This document shows positions 16,554 through 26,495 of a DNA stretch of 64,000 nucleotides, piece after piece. The DNA comes from Candidatus Arcticimaribacter forsetii (lineage in GTDB: Bacteria > Bacteroidota > Bacteroidia > Flavobacteriales > Flavobacteriaceae). Where the stretch lies: positions 1,571,501 through 1,635,500 of the forward strand of contig NZ_OU342399.1 in the NCBI RefSeq assembly GCF_910589745.1, written 5' to 3'. Within the stretch, counting starts at the first letter, position 1. Every line of letters begins with the position of its first letter. The notes under the pieces are model-generated. The model was not told the DNA's origin. It did not search any database and saw only the letters and a list, made by a program, of their open reading frames with translations. The position numbers and the translations under genes were made by a program.

Positions 16554-17629
16554 GGTCTAGAATTGATTAGGTTTGTCATATTCAGACTCTCATAGTTTCT
16601 TAGTACATAAGCAAACGAAGCTTGCATAATTCCTCCCATACTGTTGCTTCTCTTAAAAGCATCGTCTTTTGTGAATTTATAAATTTCTTTTGATAGCTTT
16701 TTTACATTCTCTGGAATAGAAACTTCATCTGTTATCATAATTTTTAAAAGCTTATCTAATCTAGTTCCGGAATTCTGAATTCTTTTTGCCAAAATAGAAC
16801 GTTCTTCAACTTTGTACTGGGTGATAGAGGATTCAGACAATTTTTCTTTTACAACGGATATCATTGGGAAATTTTCTTTAAAAAATTGAGGACGATAAAC
16901 CATTAATTTCCCTTCAAAGCTTTGTTGATCAAAGTCAATTGCTCTGATTTTATAAACCACCTGATCAAAATCATGAATTGGAATCACCACGTAATTATAA
17001 GCACGCATATCTCCTAACAGACGAATCATGCAGCGTTCGTTAAATTTTACATATTCTTTAGCGATTTGTGCTTGTTGTGCCGGAGTACATTTAGCGAGAT
17101 ATTTTTCAATAAAAACATCGCCTGGTATTCCTGCTATATGTTCTTCTATTAGAGTAGAATCATTAATTAAAAAATTCAGGTTATGCGGTGAAAGCATATG
17201 CTCGAACTCAATTCCATAAACCCGAGAGGCATCTGTTTTTTTTACGTAGAAATAAGTGAAATTGTCATTCAAAACATTTCGAACTTTAATTCGAAAGGGT
17301 TTCGAATTACCAAAAGTACAATAGTCAATCGCATCTATACTCAAATAAGGCATGGAAGATTCATTCCCATCTGAATGGAGTAAAGCGTATACTTTCTTTA
17401 GGTTAAAGTCAATTTCTTTGCGCTCCGTATCTGAGTAATAAACACGTACCCACAGGGAATCTTTTTCATTTTCATCGTAAACAACTACAGACCCTGAAAA
17501 ACGCAAAAGGTCTTCATAAAAAATAGGAGTATATACCCAACGGCTGAAATGCTTTAAGTACGCATTTAAATTTTCCGAGATTGGATAAAATGGTTTTTTC
17601 TTAGAAATCAGCTTTTCTTTCATGGGCAT
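16550..17629 (-). CDS. Unknown protein, possible divergent kinase-like fold
   Basis: A 359-residue protein I do not recognise as a named family; it looks like a conserved flavobacterial unknown. No signal peptide or membrane helix is visible. Three segments resemble the conserved core of aminoglycoside-phosphotransferase or HipA-like kinases, in order: a lysine in FTYFYVKK (Lys129/Lys130), LLGDMRAYNYVV (residues 204-215, with Asp207 and Asn212 placed like the catalytic loop HGDxxxxN), then after a beta hairpin RAIDFDQQ (229-236, Asp232 placed like the metal-binding IDF motif). This is an inference from spacing alone. It could equally be a non-enzymatic protein. ATG codons at 17629 and 17623 are both possible starts. 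It stands alone between convergent and divergent neighbours. Confidence 0.6.
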   Translation of the reverse strand: MPMKEKLISKKKPFYPISENLNAYLKHFSRWVYTPIFYEDLLRFSGSVVVYDENEKDSLWVRVYYSDTERKEIDFNLKKVYALLHSDGNESSMPYLSIDAIDYCTFGNSKPFRIKVRNVLNDNFTYFYVKKTDASRVYGIEFEHMLSPHNLNFLINDSTLIEEHIAGIPGDVFIEKYLAKCTPAQQAQIAKEYVKFNERCMIRLLGDMRAYNYVVIPIHDFDQVVYKIRAIDFDQQSFEGKLMVYRPQFFKENFPMISVVKEKLSESSITQYKVEERSILAKRIQNSGTRLDKLLKIMITDEVSIPENVKKLSKEIYKFTKDDAFKRSNSMGGIMQASFAYVLRNYESLNMTNLINSRP

Positions 17630-17636
17630 CTTTTCT

Positions 17637-17644
17637 CAAAGGTA
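17637..17644 (-). promoter_or_regulatory. -7 box for the 16550-17629 gene
   Basis: The minus strand reads TACCTTTG, an exact TAnnTTTG match, 7 bases upstream of the first ATG (17629). The leader would be only about 4 bases, or about 10 if the second ATG at 17623 is used. No matching -33 TTTG is seen. Confidence 0.45.
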
Positions 17645-17741
17645 CTATTTTATTTTATTGAACTTTTTAATAAAAATGAAGGGAGTCTGCTAGCACACCA
17701 ATCATTCTAAATGCTTAAATTTAGGGCTTGATAAAAACACT

Positions 17742-19730
17742 ATGTCTTTTAAGTTAGTTTCAGAATTCTCACCAACTGGAGATCAACCTACAGCAATTAA
17801 ACAAATTGTAGATGGTTTTTCTCAAACAGAAAAGCACATGACGCTTCAGGGAGTTACAGGGTCTGGAAAAACATTCACAGTTGCAAATGTTGTTCAAGAA
17901 CTTAATAGACCAACTCTTGTTTTAGCCCATAATAAAACATTGGCTGCACAGTTGTATTCAGAATTTAAACAATTTTTTCCTGATAATGCAGTGGAGTATT
18001 TTGTCTCCTACTATGATTATTATCAACCAGAAGCATACCTCCCCGTTACAGGAACTTACATAGAGAAAGATTTATCCATTAATGAAGAAATCGAGAAGCT
18101 GAGATTGAGTACTACTTCTTCGTTATTATCTGGAAGAAGAGATGTAATTGTTATTGCTTCTGTTTCTTGCTTGTATGGGATTGGTAATCCGGCAGAATTT
18201 CAAAAAAATGTAGTTTCTATAAAACGAGACCAAGTCATTTCGAGAACAAAATTTTTGCACCAACTAGTTCAGAGTTTATACTCTAGAACAATGGCTGATT
18301 TTCAACATGGAAACTTCAGAGTAAAAGGGGATGTCGTAGATGTATATCCCAGTTATGCTGACACCGCTTTTAGAATTCACTTTTTTGGAGACGAAATTGA
18401 AGAAATAGAAGCCTTTGACCCAATTACAAACGAACGAATAGAAAAATACGAGCAACTAAACATATATCCTGCAAACATGTTCGTTACTTCTCCCGATGTC
18501 CTTCAAAATGCAATTCACGCAATTCAAGATGATCTTGTTAAGCAACTTGATTTTTTTAAAGAAATCGGAAAGCATTTGGAAGCTAAACGCTTGGAAGAGC
18601 GTACTAACTTTGACTTGGAAATGATAAGAGAATTGGGATATTGTTCTGGTATTGAAAATTACTCCCGTTACCTAGACGGAAGAAATCCAGGAACACGCCC
18701 TTTCTGTTTGTTAGACTATTTTCCGGATGATTTTTTAATGGTTATTGACGAAAGTCACGTGACGGTTTCTCAGGTTCATGCGATGTATGGTGGGGATAGA
18801 AGTAGAAAAGAAAACCTAGTCGAATATGGTTTTAGACTTCCTGCTGCTATGGACAACAGGCCTTTGAAATTTGATGAATTTGAAAGTCTACAAAACCAGG
18901 TTTTATATGTTAGTGCAACTCCAGCAGATTACGAATTAGAAAAAACGGAAGGAGTTTTTGTAGAACAAATTATTCGTCCCACCGGTTTATTAGATCCAAT
19001 AATTGAAGTACGACCGAGTGAAAATCAAATTGATGATTTGATTGAAGAGATTCAAAAAAGAACGGAGAAAGACGAACGTACTTTAGTTACTACTTTAACC
19101 AAAAGAATGGCTGAAGAACTGACAAAATACATGAGTAGAATTCAGATCCGATGTCGATACATTCACAGTGATGTGGATACGCTGGAACGAGTAGAAATAA
19201 TGCAAGATCTAAGAAAAGGAATTTTTGATGTATTGATTGGTGTAAATCTACTCAGAGAAGGGTTAGACTTACCCGAAGTTTCTTTGGTTGCAATTCTGGA
19301 TGCCGACAAAGAAGGTTTTTTACGATCGAATAGATCGTTGACACAAACCGTAGGAAGGGCTGCAAGAAATGTAAACGGTCTTGCAATTTTTTATGCTGAT
19401 AAAATTACCAAGTCTATGCAATTTACCATGGACCAAACTACGTACCGTCGAGAAAAACAAATGGCTTATAACAAACTGCACAATCAGGTCCCCAAAGCGC
19501 TAAACAAATCATTAGACAGTGCTTTGTCTAAAAATTCTGTTGCTACATACGCATCAGAAAAGGAAACCAAGAAGGCAGCAGAAGAAGCTACAAGATATCT
19601 TACAAAACCACAAATAGAACAAAAGGTAAGAGATACTCGAAAGTTAATGGAAGTAGCTGCAAAAGAATTAAATTTCATAGAAGCAGCTCGATTACGAGAT
19701 GAAATTAATGCTTTAAAAGAACAATTATAA
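17742..19730 (+). CDS. uvrB: Excinuclease ABC subunit B
   Basis: A 662-residue UvrB, the helicase-like damage-verification subunit of nucleotide excision repair. Walker A is GVTGSGKT (residues 37-44), the beta-hairpin region carries YYDYYQPEAYLP, the DEAD-type box is VIDESHVT, and motif VI lies in LTQTVGRAARNVNG. The C-terminal UVR domain that contacts UvrA/UvrC is seen in the last 35 residues (KLMEVAAKELNFIEAARLRDEI-type; Lys/Leu/Glu pattern). It is full length. The possible -7 box TAAATTTA at 17716-17723 lies 18 bases upstream of the ATG. pnuC follows after 12 bases. Confidence 0.98.
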   Translation: MSFKLVSEFSPTGDQPTAIKQIVDGFSQTEKHMTLQGVTGSGKTFTVANVVQELNRPTLVLAHNKTLAAQLYSEFKQFFPDNAVEYFVSYYDYYQPEAYLPVTGTYIEKDLSINEEIEKLRLSTTSSLLSGRRDVIVIASVSCLYGIGNPAEFQKNVVSIKRDQVISRTKFLHQLVQSLYSRTMADFQHGNFRVKGDVVDVYPSYADTAFRIHFFGDEIEEIEAFDPITNERIEKYEQLNIYPANMFVTSPDVLQNAIHAIQDDLVKQLDFFKEIGKHLEAKRLEERTNFDLEMIRELGYCSGIENYSRYLDGRNPGTRPFCLLDYFPDDFLMVIDESHVTVSQVHAMYGGDRSRKENLVEYGFRLPAAMDNRPLKFDEFESLQNQVLYVSATPADYELEKTEGVFVEQIIRPTGLLDPIIEVRPSENQIDDLIEEIQKRTEKDERTLVTTLTKRMAEELTKYMSRIQIRCRYIHSDVDTLERVEIMQDLRKGIFDVLIGVNLLREGLDLPEVSLVAILDADKEGFLRSNRSLTQTVGRAARNVNGLAIFYADKITKSMQFTMDQTTYRREKQMAYNKLHNQVPKALNKSLDSALSKNSVATYASEKETKKAAEEATRYLTKPQIEQKVRDTRKLMEVAAKELNFIEAARLRDEINALKEQL

Positions 19731-19742
19731 CCCATTAATTTC

Positions 19743-20306
19743 ATGAATTTACTTTTAGAAATTAGTGCAGTTGGACTGAGTCTGACATTTTTATTCCTCT
19801 TAATCAAAGAGAATATTTATTGTTGGTTTTTTGGAATAACAGGTTCTCTAGTCAGCATTTTTTTATTTTATAACATAGGACTATACGCAGAGTCTATACT
19901 CTATTTTTATTATGTAATTATAGGTTTCTATGGTTACTATCTTTGGAACTCCAAAAAAAATTCCAGCGAATTACCCATCAACGAAATAGCTTCTAAAACA
20001 CACCTTCTTTTCGTTGGATTAGGAATAATTCTAGCTTTTAGTTTAGGGTATGTATTGGATCAATACACAGAAGCAAGCAACCCTTATTTGGATGCGTTTA
20101 CTACAATTTTCAGTTTTATTGCTAGTTATCTAGAAGCTAAAAAAGTGCTTAGCGGATGGTATTACTGGATAATAATAAATGGGGTAACCCTAGGGTTGTA
20201 TCTAAATAAAGGATTGTATTTCTATTTTGCATTAACCCTACTCTATTTCGCTCTCTCTATTTACGGCTTAAGGGAGTGGAAAAAGAAAGTTCAAGTTGTT
20301 TTGTAA
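19743..20306 (+). CDS. pnuC: Nicotinamide riboside transporter PnuC
   Basis: A 187-residue inner-membrane protein with about seven hydrophobic helices. The PnuC pattern is clear in FFGITGSLVSIFLFYNIGLY (residues about 29-48) followed by YAESILYFYYVIIGFYGYYLW. It imports nicotinamide riboside, which is then trapped by phosphorylation for NAD synthesis. No nadR-type kinase gene or riboswitch is adjacent, although PnuC genes in many bacteria are next to one. It is 12 bases after uvrB and probably co-transcribed with it; the pairing seems to be chance rather than functional. Confidence 0.92.
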   Translation: MNLLLEISAVGLSLTFLFLLIKENIYCWFFGITGSLVSIFLFYNIGLYAESILYFYYVIIGFYGYYLWNSKKNSSELPINEIASKTHLLFVGLGIILAFSLGYVLDQYTEASNPYLDAFTTIFSFIASYLEAKKVLSGWYYWIIINGVTLGLYLNKGLYFYFALTLLYFALSIYGLREWKKKVQVVL

Positions 20307-20422
20307 AACCTCTCTTTGTTTCAATTAACGTAGAATTAGTTCTCTATTAATTTGGAGTTAAATTTCGTTACATTGGATTTAAACTCTAAAAAACGTAGCT
20401 TTAGAAAACTAAACTACCTGCT

Positions 20423-22012
20423 ATGATTCAATCCTATAAGCAACCTCTAGAACTCGAAGAACAGTATGATGCAATAATCATTGGAACCGGTATGGGGAGT
20501 TTAACAACCGCAGCTTTCTTGGCAAAGGAGGGGAAAAAAGTTCTTATGTTAGAAAGACATTATACTGCAGGAGGTTTTACGCATGTATTCAAAAGAAAAG
20601 GATATGAGTGGGATGTAGGAATTCATTACATCGGTGAAGTTCAAAAAGAAAATAGTGCCTTACGTAAAATGTTTGATTATATCTCAGACAAAAAACTTGA
20701 ATGGGCAGATATGGGTGAGGTTTATGATCAAATTGTAATTGGAGAAAAGAAATATAATTTTGTAAAAGGAGTAGATAATTTCATCGAACAGCTTGTTCAA
20801 TATTTTCCAGAAGAGCGAAAAGCAATAAAAGCTTATGTTGATCTTATTTTTAAGGCCAATAAAGCAATGGGGAAATTTTATATAAATAAAGCACTTCCTA
20901 AACTGGTTGGAAATTTAATTGGAGGGATGCTACAAAAGCCCTATCAGGAATTTTCTAATAAAACAACCTATGAAGTACTCCGATCATTAACCAACAATGA
21001 GGAACTGATTAAAGTATTAACAGCTCAATATGGCGATTATGGACTACCACCAAAAAAGAGTAGTTTTGCAATGCACGCCTCTGTCGTAAAACATTATTTC
21101 GGAGGCGGTAGTTTTCCAATTGGTGGATCTTCACAAATTATAAACACCATAGACCCTGTTATAGAAAAATCAAAAGGAACCATATTAATCAATGCTGAAG
21201 TTGATGAAATTATCCTTGAAAAAAACAAAGCCACAGGAGTTAAAATGAAAGATGGAAAATGTTTTTACGCACCCCTAATAATTAGTGGCGTAGGTGTTAT
21301 GAACACCTTCAAGAAAATGATTCCTGAAGAACATTCTCTATACAAAGAATTCTCTAGCCAGTTAAAAAAAGTAAAACCGTCTGTAGCCCACGGATGTTTA
21401 TATCTAGGACTCAATGGAACACCAGAAGAACTAAAATTACCAAAGAAAAATCTATGGATATATCCAGATGACCTGGATCATGATGGTTGTGTTGATCGAT
21501 TTTTGAAAGACAATGAACAACCCTTTCCGGTTGTTTACATTTCTTTTCCCTCTGCAAAAGACCCTGATTGGTCCAATCGATATCCAAATAAGAGTACGAT
21601 TGATATTATCACGTTACTTCCTTATGAAAACTTTCAGCAATGGGAGAAAACTAAATGGATGAAAAGAGGTGAAACCTATGAAAACTATAAAGAACAATTT
21701 GCTCAACGTCTCTTAGAACGTTTATTTAAAATTTTTCCTCATCTAAAAGAAAAAGTAGATTGCTACGAGCTCTCTACTCCCCTAACAACAAAACATTTTG
21801 TTAATTATGATCGGGGTGAGCTTTATGGATTGGAACATTCACCCGAACGATACCGTCAAAAATTTCTTAATCCAAGAACTCCAATTAAAGGATTATACCT
21901 AACAGGGCAAGATATCGTAACTGCTGGTATAGGTGGGGCTTTATTTTCTGGGTTCATTACAACCACAGCAATTACGGGTAAGAATTTATGGAAAAAAATA
22001 TACGAAAAGTAG
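20423..22012 (+). CDS. FAD-dependent oxidoreductase, retinol saturase/phytoene desaturase-like
   Basis: A 529-residue flavoprotein. The N-terminus has a Rossmann FAD-binding fingerprint, AIIIGTGMGSLTTAAFLAKE (about residues 14-33), ending in the ribose-binding MLERH; YEWDVGIHYIGE is typical of retinol-saturase relatives, and the C-terminal LTGQDIVTAGIGGALFSGF closes the FAD site. Relatives act on carotenoids, retinoids or similar polyenes, or are uncharacterised. Carotenoid or flexirubin pigments are common in this family of bacteria, but no other pigment gene lies nearby, so the substrate is open. A possible -7 box, TAAATTTC, lies at 20359-20366. Confidence 0.83.
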   Translation: MIQSYKQPLELEEQYDAIIIGTGMGSLTTAAFLAKEGKKVLMLERHYTAGGFTHVFKRKGYEWDVGIHYIGEVQKENSALRKMFDYISDKKLEWADMGEVYDQIVIGEKKYNFVKGVDNFIEQLVQYFPEERKAIKAYVDLIFKANKAMGKFYINKALPKLVGNLIGGMLQKPYQEFSNKTTYEVLRSLTNNEELIKVLTAQYGDYGLPPKKSSFAMHASVVKHYFGGGSFPIGGSSQIINTIDPVIEKSKGTILINAEVDEIILEKNKATGVKMKDGKCFYAPLIISGVGVMNTFKKMIPEEHSLYKEFSSQLKKVKPSVAHGCLYLGLNGTPEELKLPKKNLWIYPDDLDHDGCVDRFLKDNEQPFPVVYISFPSAKDPDWSNRYPNKSTIDIITLLPYENFQQWEKTKWMKRGETYENYKEQFAQRLLERLFKIFPHLKEKVDCYELSTPLTTKHFVNYDRGELYGLEHSPERYRQKFLNPRTPIKGLYLTGQDIVTAGIGGALFSGFITTTAITGKNLWKKIYEK

Positions 22013-22084
22013 TACTGCTATTTTTTAATTGCAAAAAACAATTTAAAATCATATATTGTAGGTACATAACTAAATGTATTACCT

Positions 22085-22591
22085 ATGAAAAACTTTTTAA
22101 AAATTTTTGCAGTAGTGCTTATTTTCGTTTCCTGCACTCAAAACACTGAAACTCCAAAAGAAAGAATGATTGGTTTTCATCCCAATCCAGACCTGAGTGA
22201 TTTACAATGGCATTTAGGAACACAAGAAGCAATTGATCAAGTAATAGCACTGGACAAAGTATGGTCTGCTAGAGACCATGAAGCAATGAGAGAATTCTTT
22301 GTGGATACCGTTAAGGTTACAGATCCAAGTGGTAAAACAACCTCAAATTTTGATGAATTTAAGAATATGTTAGAACAAGAAAACCCTTCGGTTAGTTGGG
22401 AATTCATGTATGCATATTCGGTGGACATAGACCCTTCTCAAGGAGGAGAACATGTACAGGCTGGGTTTAAAGTAAATGAACCAGATGATGAAGATAATAT
22501 TAATGAATACTACATTCATGAAAGTTATTACATCATCGGAGGTAAAGTAGTAACCTTAAGTCAATTTAAACAGGGTATTATCCAAGAATAA
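22085..22591 (+). CDS. Lipoprotein with possible SnoaL/NTF2-like domain
   Basis: A 168-residue predicted lipoprotein: the signal peptide ends in the lipobox IFVSC, with Cys17 as the lipid-modified residue, and the mature protein begins QNTETPKE. The body, with an 'IDQVIALDKVWSARDHEAMREFF' pattern (VWSARDHEAMREFF) and the later YIIGGKVVTLSQF, resembles the small alpha+beta SnoaL/NTF2-like fold found in many secreted proteins of unknown function. The function is not known. The following bidirectional terminator at 22636-22665 ends this transcript. The gene is preceded by a 72-base gap after the flavoprotein. Confidence 0.7.
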   Translation: MKNFLKIFAVVLIFVSCTQNTETPKERMIGFHPNPDLSDLQWHLGTQEAIDQVIALDKVWSARDHEAMREFFVDTVKVTDPSGKTTSNFDEFKNMLEQENPSVSWEFMYAYSVDIDPSQGGEHVQAGFKVNEPDDEDNINEYYIHESYYIIGGKVVTLSQFKQGIIQE

Positions 22592-22635
22592 AATACGTAT
22601 TCATTAATTTTGAAGAATACCTATTGAGAAATATA

Positions 22636-22665
22636 AAAAAACGGCTCCTAAAAGGAGCCGTTTTT
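22636..22665. terminator. Bidirectional intrinsic terminator
   Basis: A perfect 9-bp stem (acggctcct, 22641-22649, with aggagccgt, 22653-22661) with a 3-base loop is flanked by A-tracts on the left and T-tracts on the right, so it can work on both strands. It lies between the convergent ends of the lipoprotein gene (22591) and sucC (22711). Confidence 0.92.
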
Positions 22666-22710
22666 ATTTTATTAAGTATGCATTAAATCAGACTGATATT
22701 AAAAGGATAA

Positions 22711-23904
22711 TTATCCGATCGCTTCTTGAACTTTATCAGCTGCTTCCTGGAAGGCAGTTGCAGATAATACATTCAGTCCTGAACTATCGATTAGTTCTTT
22801 TGCTATATCCGCGTTAGTTCCTTGTAAACGAACAATAATAGGAACATTAATAGCATCTCCCAAATTCTTGTACGCATCAACAATTCCTTGAGCAACACGA
22901 TCACATCGTACAATACCACCAAAGATATTAACCAAAATAGCTTTTACATTAGGATCTTTAAGAATCAAACGGAACGCTGTTTCAACTCGTGCAGCATCAG
23001 CAGTTCCTCCAACATCTAAAAAGTTAGCCGGATCTCCTCCAGCTTGCTTAATAAGATCCATCGTAGCCATTGCTAAACCTGCACCGTTAACCATACATCC
23101 AACATTACCATCTAGATCAACATAATTTAGTCCAACTTCACCAGCTTCTACTTCAATCGGATTTTCTTCACGAATATCACGTAGAGCTAAATAGTCTTTA
23201 TGTCTAAATAATGCATTGTCATCAATTGATACTTTCGCATCAACTGCTAATATTTTATTGTCAGAAGTTTTAAGAACCGGGTTGATTTCAAATAAAGAAG
23301 AATCAGAATTCACATAAGCAGTATATAAAGCTGTAATGAACTTAGTCATCTCTTTAAAAGCTTGCCCACTTAAACCTAAGTTAAAAGCAACCTTACGTGC
23401 TTGGAACGGCATCATTCCAACAGCAGGATCAATTTCTTCTGTAAAAATTAAATGCGGAGTTTCTTCAGCTACAGTTTCAATATCCATTCCACCTTCTGTA
23501 GAATACATGATCATGTTACGCCCTGTTGCTCGATTTAATAATACGGAGATATAAAATTCGCTTGTTTCAGATTCTCCTGGGTAGTAAACATCTTCACAAA
23601 CCAATACTTGATGAACTGGCTTTCCTTCAGGAGGAGTTTGTGGTGTTACTAATTGCATTCCAATAATTTGATCAGCAAGCGAAGAAACTTCATCAAGGTT
23701 CTTTGCTAATTTGACACCTCCACCTTTTCCACGTCCACCAGCATGAATTTGTGCTTTAATCACATGCCATCCTGTTCCAGTTTCTTCTGTTAGTGCCTTA
23801 GCTGCAGACACAGCCTCTTCAGCAGATTGAGCAACAATACCCTTTTGTATTGCAACACCAAAGCTTGCTAAAATTTCTTTTCCTTGATATTCGTGTAAAT
23901 TCAT
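22711..23904 (-). CDS. sucC: Succinyl-CoA ligase, beta subunit
   Basis: A 397-residue ATP-grasp protein, the beta subunit of succinyl-CoA synthetase in the citric acid cycle. It begins [17 protein letters not shown], and shows the nucleotide-binding [16 protein letters not shown] (residues about 52-67), FEINPVLKT, and the C-terminal [17 protein letters not shown] and [14 protein letters not shown] signatures. The alpha-subunit gene sucD is not adjacent, which is common in Bacteroidota. It is transcribed alone, divergent from lysA, with a promoter at 23926-23958 and a terminator at 22636-22665. Confidence 0.98.
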   Translation of the reverse strand: MNLHEYQGKEILASFGVAIQKGIVAQSAEEAVSAAKALTEETGTGWHVIKAQIHAGGRGKGGGVKLAKNLDEVSSLADQIIGMQLVTPQTPPEGKPVHQVLVCEDVYYPGESETSEFYISVLLNRATGRNMIMYSTEGGMDIETVAEETPHLIFTEEIDPAVGMMPFQARKVAFNLGLSGQAFKEMTKFITALYTAYVNSDSSLFEINPVLKTSDNKILAVDAKVSIDDNALFRHKDYLALRDIREENPIEVEAGEVGLNYVDLDGNVGCMVNGAGLAMATMDLIKQAGGDPANFLDVGGTADAARVETAFRLILKDPNVKAILVNIFGGIVRCDRVAQGIVDAYKNLGDAINVPIIVRLQGTNADIAKELIDSSGLNVLSATAFQEAADKVQEAIG

Positions 23905-23925
23905 TTATTCAAAAATTTGATCCAA

Positions 23926-23958
23926 CAAAAATAGAGAAGTTATATCAATTAAATTCAA
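23926..23958 (-). promoter_or_regulatory. sucC promoter
   Basis: On the minus strand TATTTTTG (plus-strand CAAAAATA, 23926-23933) matches the TAnnTTTG -7 box exactly, with a TTG (plus CAA, 23956-23958) 22 bases upstream as a -33 element. The start codon is at 23904, so the leader is about 18 bases. Confidence 0.55.
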
Positions 23959-24027
23959 TGAAGTACAAAAGTATTTTGTTGTGTTTATAACAATTATTTA
24001 TATTTTTAATTAATTAATTCAAATCTC

Positions 24028-24057
24028 TTTGTGAAGATGGAATTGTTTCTATTTTTG
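24028..24057 (+). promoter_or_regulatory. lysA promoter
   Basis: TTTG (24028-24031), 18 bases of spacer, then TATTTTTG (24050-24057): a close match to the Bacteroidota TTTG-N19-TAnnTTTG promoter. It lies 16 bases before the lysA ATG and is back-to-back with the sucC promoter. Confidence 0.65.
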
Positions 24058-24073
24058 CTTAAAATAAATTAAA

Positions 24074-25291
24074 ATGAATAACGCAGATTTACTTTCGATA
24101 GCTAAACAATTTGGGGGACCACTTTATGTTTATGATGCAGAAAAAATTAAATTCCAATACAATAGACTTAGCAATGCTTTTAGTGGTGTAAAGAATTTAA
24201 AACTGAATTATGCTACAAAAGCACTTTCGAATATTTCTGTATTAAGTTACATTCAAAAATTAGGGGCAGGTCTAGACACAGTATCTATTCAAGAGGTTCG
24301 CTTAGGTCTTGCTGCTGGTTTTGAACCCCACACAATCATTTATACCCCGAACGGAGTTTCTTTAAATGAAATAGAAGAAGTTGCTGCTTTAGGAGTTCAA
24401 ATAAACATTGACAACCTTTCAATATTAGAACAATTTGGAAGTAAATACCCAAAAACTCCAGTTTGTATTAGAATAAACCCTCATGTTATGGCTGGAGGAA
24501 ATAGTAATATTTCTGTAGGGCATATTGATTCTAAATTTGGAATATCGATACATCAAATTCCACATCTTAAAAGAATAACCGAAAACACAAAGATGAATAT
24601 CAATGGAATTCACATGCACACTGGTAGTGATATCCTAGATATAGATGTATTTCTTCATGCTTCTGAGATCTTATTCGAAACTGCTAAACACTTTAAAGAT
24701 TTAAGTTTTATTGATTTCGGATCAGGATTCAAAGTGCCTTACAAAACAGGCGACATTGAAACTAACATTGAAGAATTAGGGGAACGTTTAACAGTAAAAT
24801 TCAATGAATTTTGCAAAGAATATGGAAGAGAGCTAACCCTTGCTTTCGAGCCTGGTAAATTCTTGGTAAGTGAAGCGGGTTATTTTATCTCTAAAGTGAA
24901 TGTAGTAAAACAAACTACCTCAACCGTTTTCGCGCAGATCGACAGTGGATTCAATCACTTGATTCGCCCAATGTTTTACGGATCTTATCACGAAATAGAA
25001 AATATTTCAAATCCAGAAGGTCGCGAGCGTTTTTACTCTGTAGTTGGATATATTTGTGAAACAGATACTTTTGGAAGTAACCGCAAGATTTCTGAAATAA
25101 ATGAAGGAGATTTCTTAAGTTTTAAAAATGCTGGTGCCTACTGTCAAACGATGGCGAGCAACTATAATTCTAGATTTAGACCTGCTGAAGTTTTATGGAT
25201 AAATGAGGAAGCTCATTTAATTAGAAAAGAAGAAACTTTTGATGACATCCTTCACAATCAAGTAGTTCTTGATTTTAGTGAACTTATTTAA
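24074..25291 (+). CDS. lysA: Diaminopimelate decarboxylase
   Basis: A 405-residue fold-type III PLP enzyme that decarboxylates meso-diaminopimelate to lysine. Lys49 in NYATKAL forms the Schiff base; GVSLNEIEEV, HMHTGSDI, IDFGSGF and FEPGKFLV are the barrel motifs; the C-terminal barrel carries CETDTFGSNRKI (catalytic Cys) and KNAGAYCQTMAS. It is of the usual length. It has its own promoter and is the only gene in its unit; mnmA converges on it with 6 bases between stops. dapD at 12208 belongs to the same pathway, but the two are not linked in one operon. Confidence 0.97.
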   Translation: MNNADLLSIAKQFGGPLYVYDAEKIKFQYNRLSNAFSGVKNLKLNYATKALSNISVLSYIQKLGAGLDTVSIQEVRLGLAAGFEPHTIIYTPNGVSLNEIEEVAALGVQINIDNLSILEQFGSKYPKTPVCIRINPHVMAGGNSNISVGHIDSKFGISIHQIPHLKRITENTKMNINGIHMHTGSDILDIDVFLHASEILFETAKHFKDLSFIDFGSGFKVPYKTGDIETNIEELGERLTVKFNEFCKEYGRELTLAFEPGKFLVSEAGYFISKVNVVKQTTSTVFAQIDSGFNHLIRPMFYGSYHEIENISNPEGRERFYSVVGYICETDTFGSNRKISEINEGDFLSFKNAGAYCQTMASNYNSRFRPAEVLWINEEAHLIRKEETFDDILHNQVVLDFSELI

Positions 25292-25297
25292 ATGTAA

Positions 25298-26491
25298 TTA
25301 GGAAATTACTCCAGAACCTAGCAACTCATCGTTGTGATACCAAGCTACAAACTGACCTTCACTAATTGCAGTTTGTGGTTCTTCGAATAATACATACAAT
25401 CCTTTTTCTTCAGAATAAAGGGTAGCTTTTTCTAAAGGTTGACGGTAACGAATTCTTGCAATTACACTTAGTGTTTGACCTATTTTTAATTTAAGATCAT
25501 TACGCACCCAGTGAACCTCATCTTGTTTAACTAATAAACCTCTTCTAAGTAAACCTGGATGTTGTTTCCCTTGACCAGTGTATATTATATTTTCCTGAAC
25601 ATCAGTGTCAATAATGAATAAGGGCTCTGGGGTTCCTCCTACTCCCAAACCTTTTCGTTGTCCTTTAGTAAAAAAATGAGCCCCTTGATGAGTTCCGACC
25701 ACGTTACCATCGGTTGGTTGGTAGGTTCTTTTAGTACTGTTGTAAACCAACATATCTAACTGAGATTCAAAATCATATCTAGGGTTTTGATATTTAGAAT
25801 GACTATCGGATATTTCAATAATATTTCCTGTTTTTGCTTTTAGCTTTTGTTGTAAAAAATCAGGAAGACTTACTTTACCTATAAAACAAAGTCCCTGAGA
25901 ATCTTTTTTATCCGCTGTAATTAAATCTTGTTCTGCAGCAATTTCTCTAACTTCAGATTTCTGTAGACCACCAATTGGAAATAATACTTTTGATAATTGA
26001 TCTTGAGTTAACTGACATAGAAAATAAGATTGATCTTTATTAGAATCTGCTCCACTAATTAATCTATGAACAGTTGCTCCTTCAGAAGTTATCTGAGTGT
26101 CAGATTGGCAATAATGTCCCGTAGCAACAAAATCTGCTCCCAATGAAATTGCAATATCTAAGAAAACATCAAATTTAATCTCACGATTACACAACACATC
26201 TGGATTTGGTGTTCTTCCTTTTTGATATTCTGCAAACATATAGTCTACAATCCTGTCTTTATATGCTTCACTTAAATCTACTGTCTGAAAAGGAATACCA
26301 AGTTTATCAGCAACAATCATAGCGTCGTTACTATCTTCAAGCCAAGGACATTCATCAGAAATAGTAACCGACTCGTCATGCCAATTCTTCATAAAGAGTG
26401 CAATAACATCATATCCCTGCTCTTTAAGCAAGTATGCTGCAACACTAGAATCAACACCTCCGGAGAGGCCTACTACAACTTTCTTTTTCAT
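25298..26491 (-). CDS. mnmA: tRNA 2-thiouridylase MnmA
   Basis: A 397-residue enzyme that thiolates uridine 34 of tRNA-Lys, -Glu and -Gln in the cytoplasm. The ATP pyrophosphatase loop is [13 protein letters not shown] (residues 8-20), and the two catalytic cysteines are Cys101 in [11 protein letters not shown] and Cys202 in [10 protein letters not shown]. An insertion around residues 41-55 ([13 protein letters not shown]) and length are normal for Bacteroidota. It is the last gene of the guaA-LysM-pyrG-yidC-mnmA run, but a perfect -7 box only 4 bases upstream of the ATG (26496-26503) suggests that it also has its own leaderless transcript. Confidence 0.97.
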   Translation of the reverse strand: MKKKVVVGLSGGVDSSVAAYLLKEQGYDVIALFMKNWHDESVTISDECPWLEDSNDAMIVADKLGIPFQTVDLSEAYKDRIVDYMFAEYQKGRTPNPDVLCNREIKFDVFLDIAISLGADFVATGHYCQSDTQITSEGATVHRLISGADSNKDQSYFLCQLTQDQLSKVLFPIGGLQKSEVREIAAEQDLITADKKDSQGLCFIGKVSLPDFLQQKLKAKTGNIIEISDSHSKYQNPRYDFESQLDMLVYNSTKRTYQPTDGNVVGTHQGAHFFTKGQRKGLGVGGTPEPLFIIDTDVQENIIYTGQGKQHPGLLRRGLLVKQDEVHWVRNDLKLKIGQTLSVIARIRYRQPLEKATLYSEEKGLYVLFEEPQTAISEGQFVAWYHNDELLGSGVIS

Positions 26492-26495
26492 GATT

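Noticed and set aside
24001-24020. TTAATTAATTAATT-type repeat upstream of lysA
   Set aside because: Low-complexity AT sequence; it lies outside the -33 and -7 elements and gives no clear regulatory signature.
25294-25309. Short inverted repeat gtaatt/aattac at the lysA-mnmA junction
   Set aside because: Only six AT-rich pairs with no T-tract; unlikely to end transcription.
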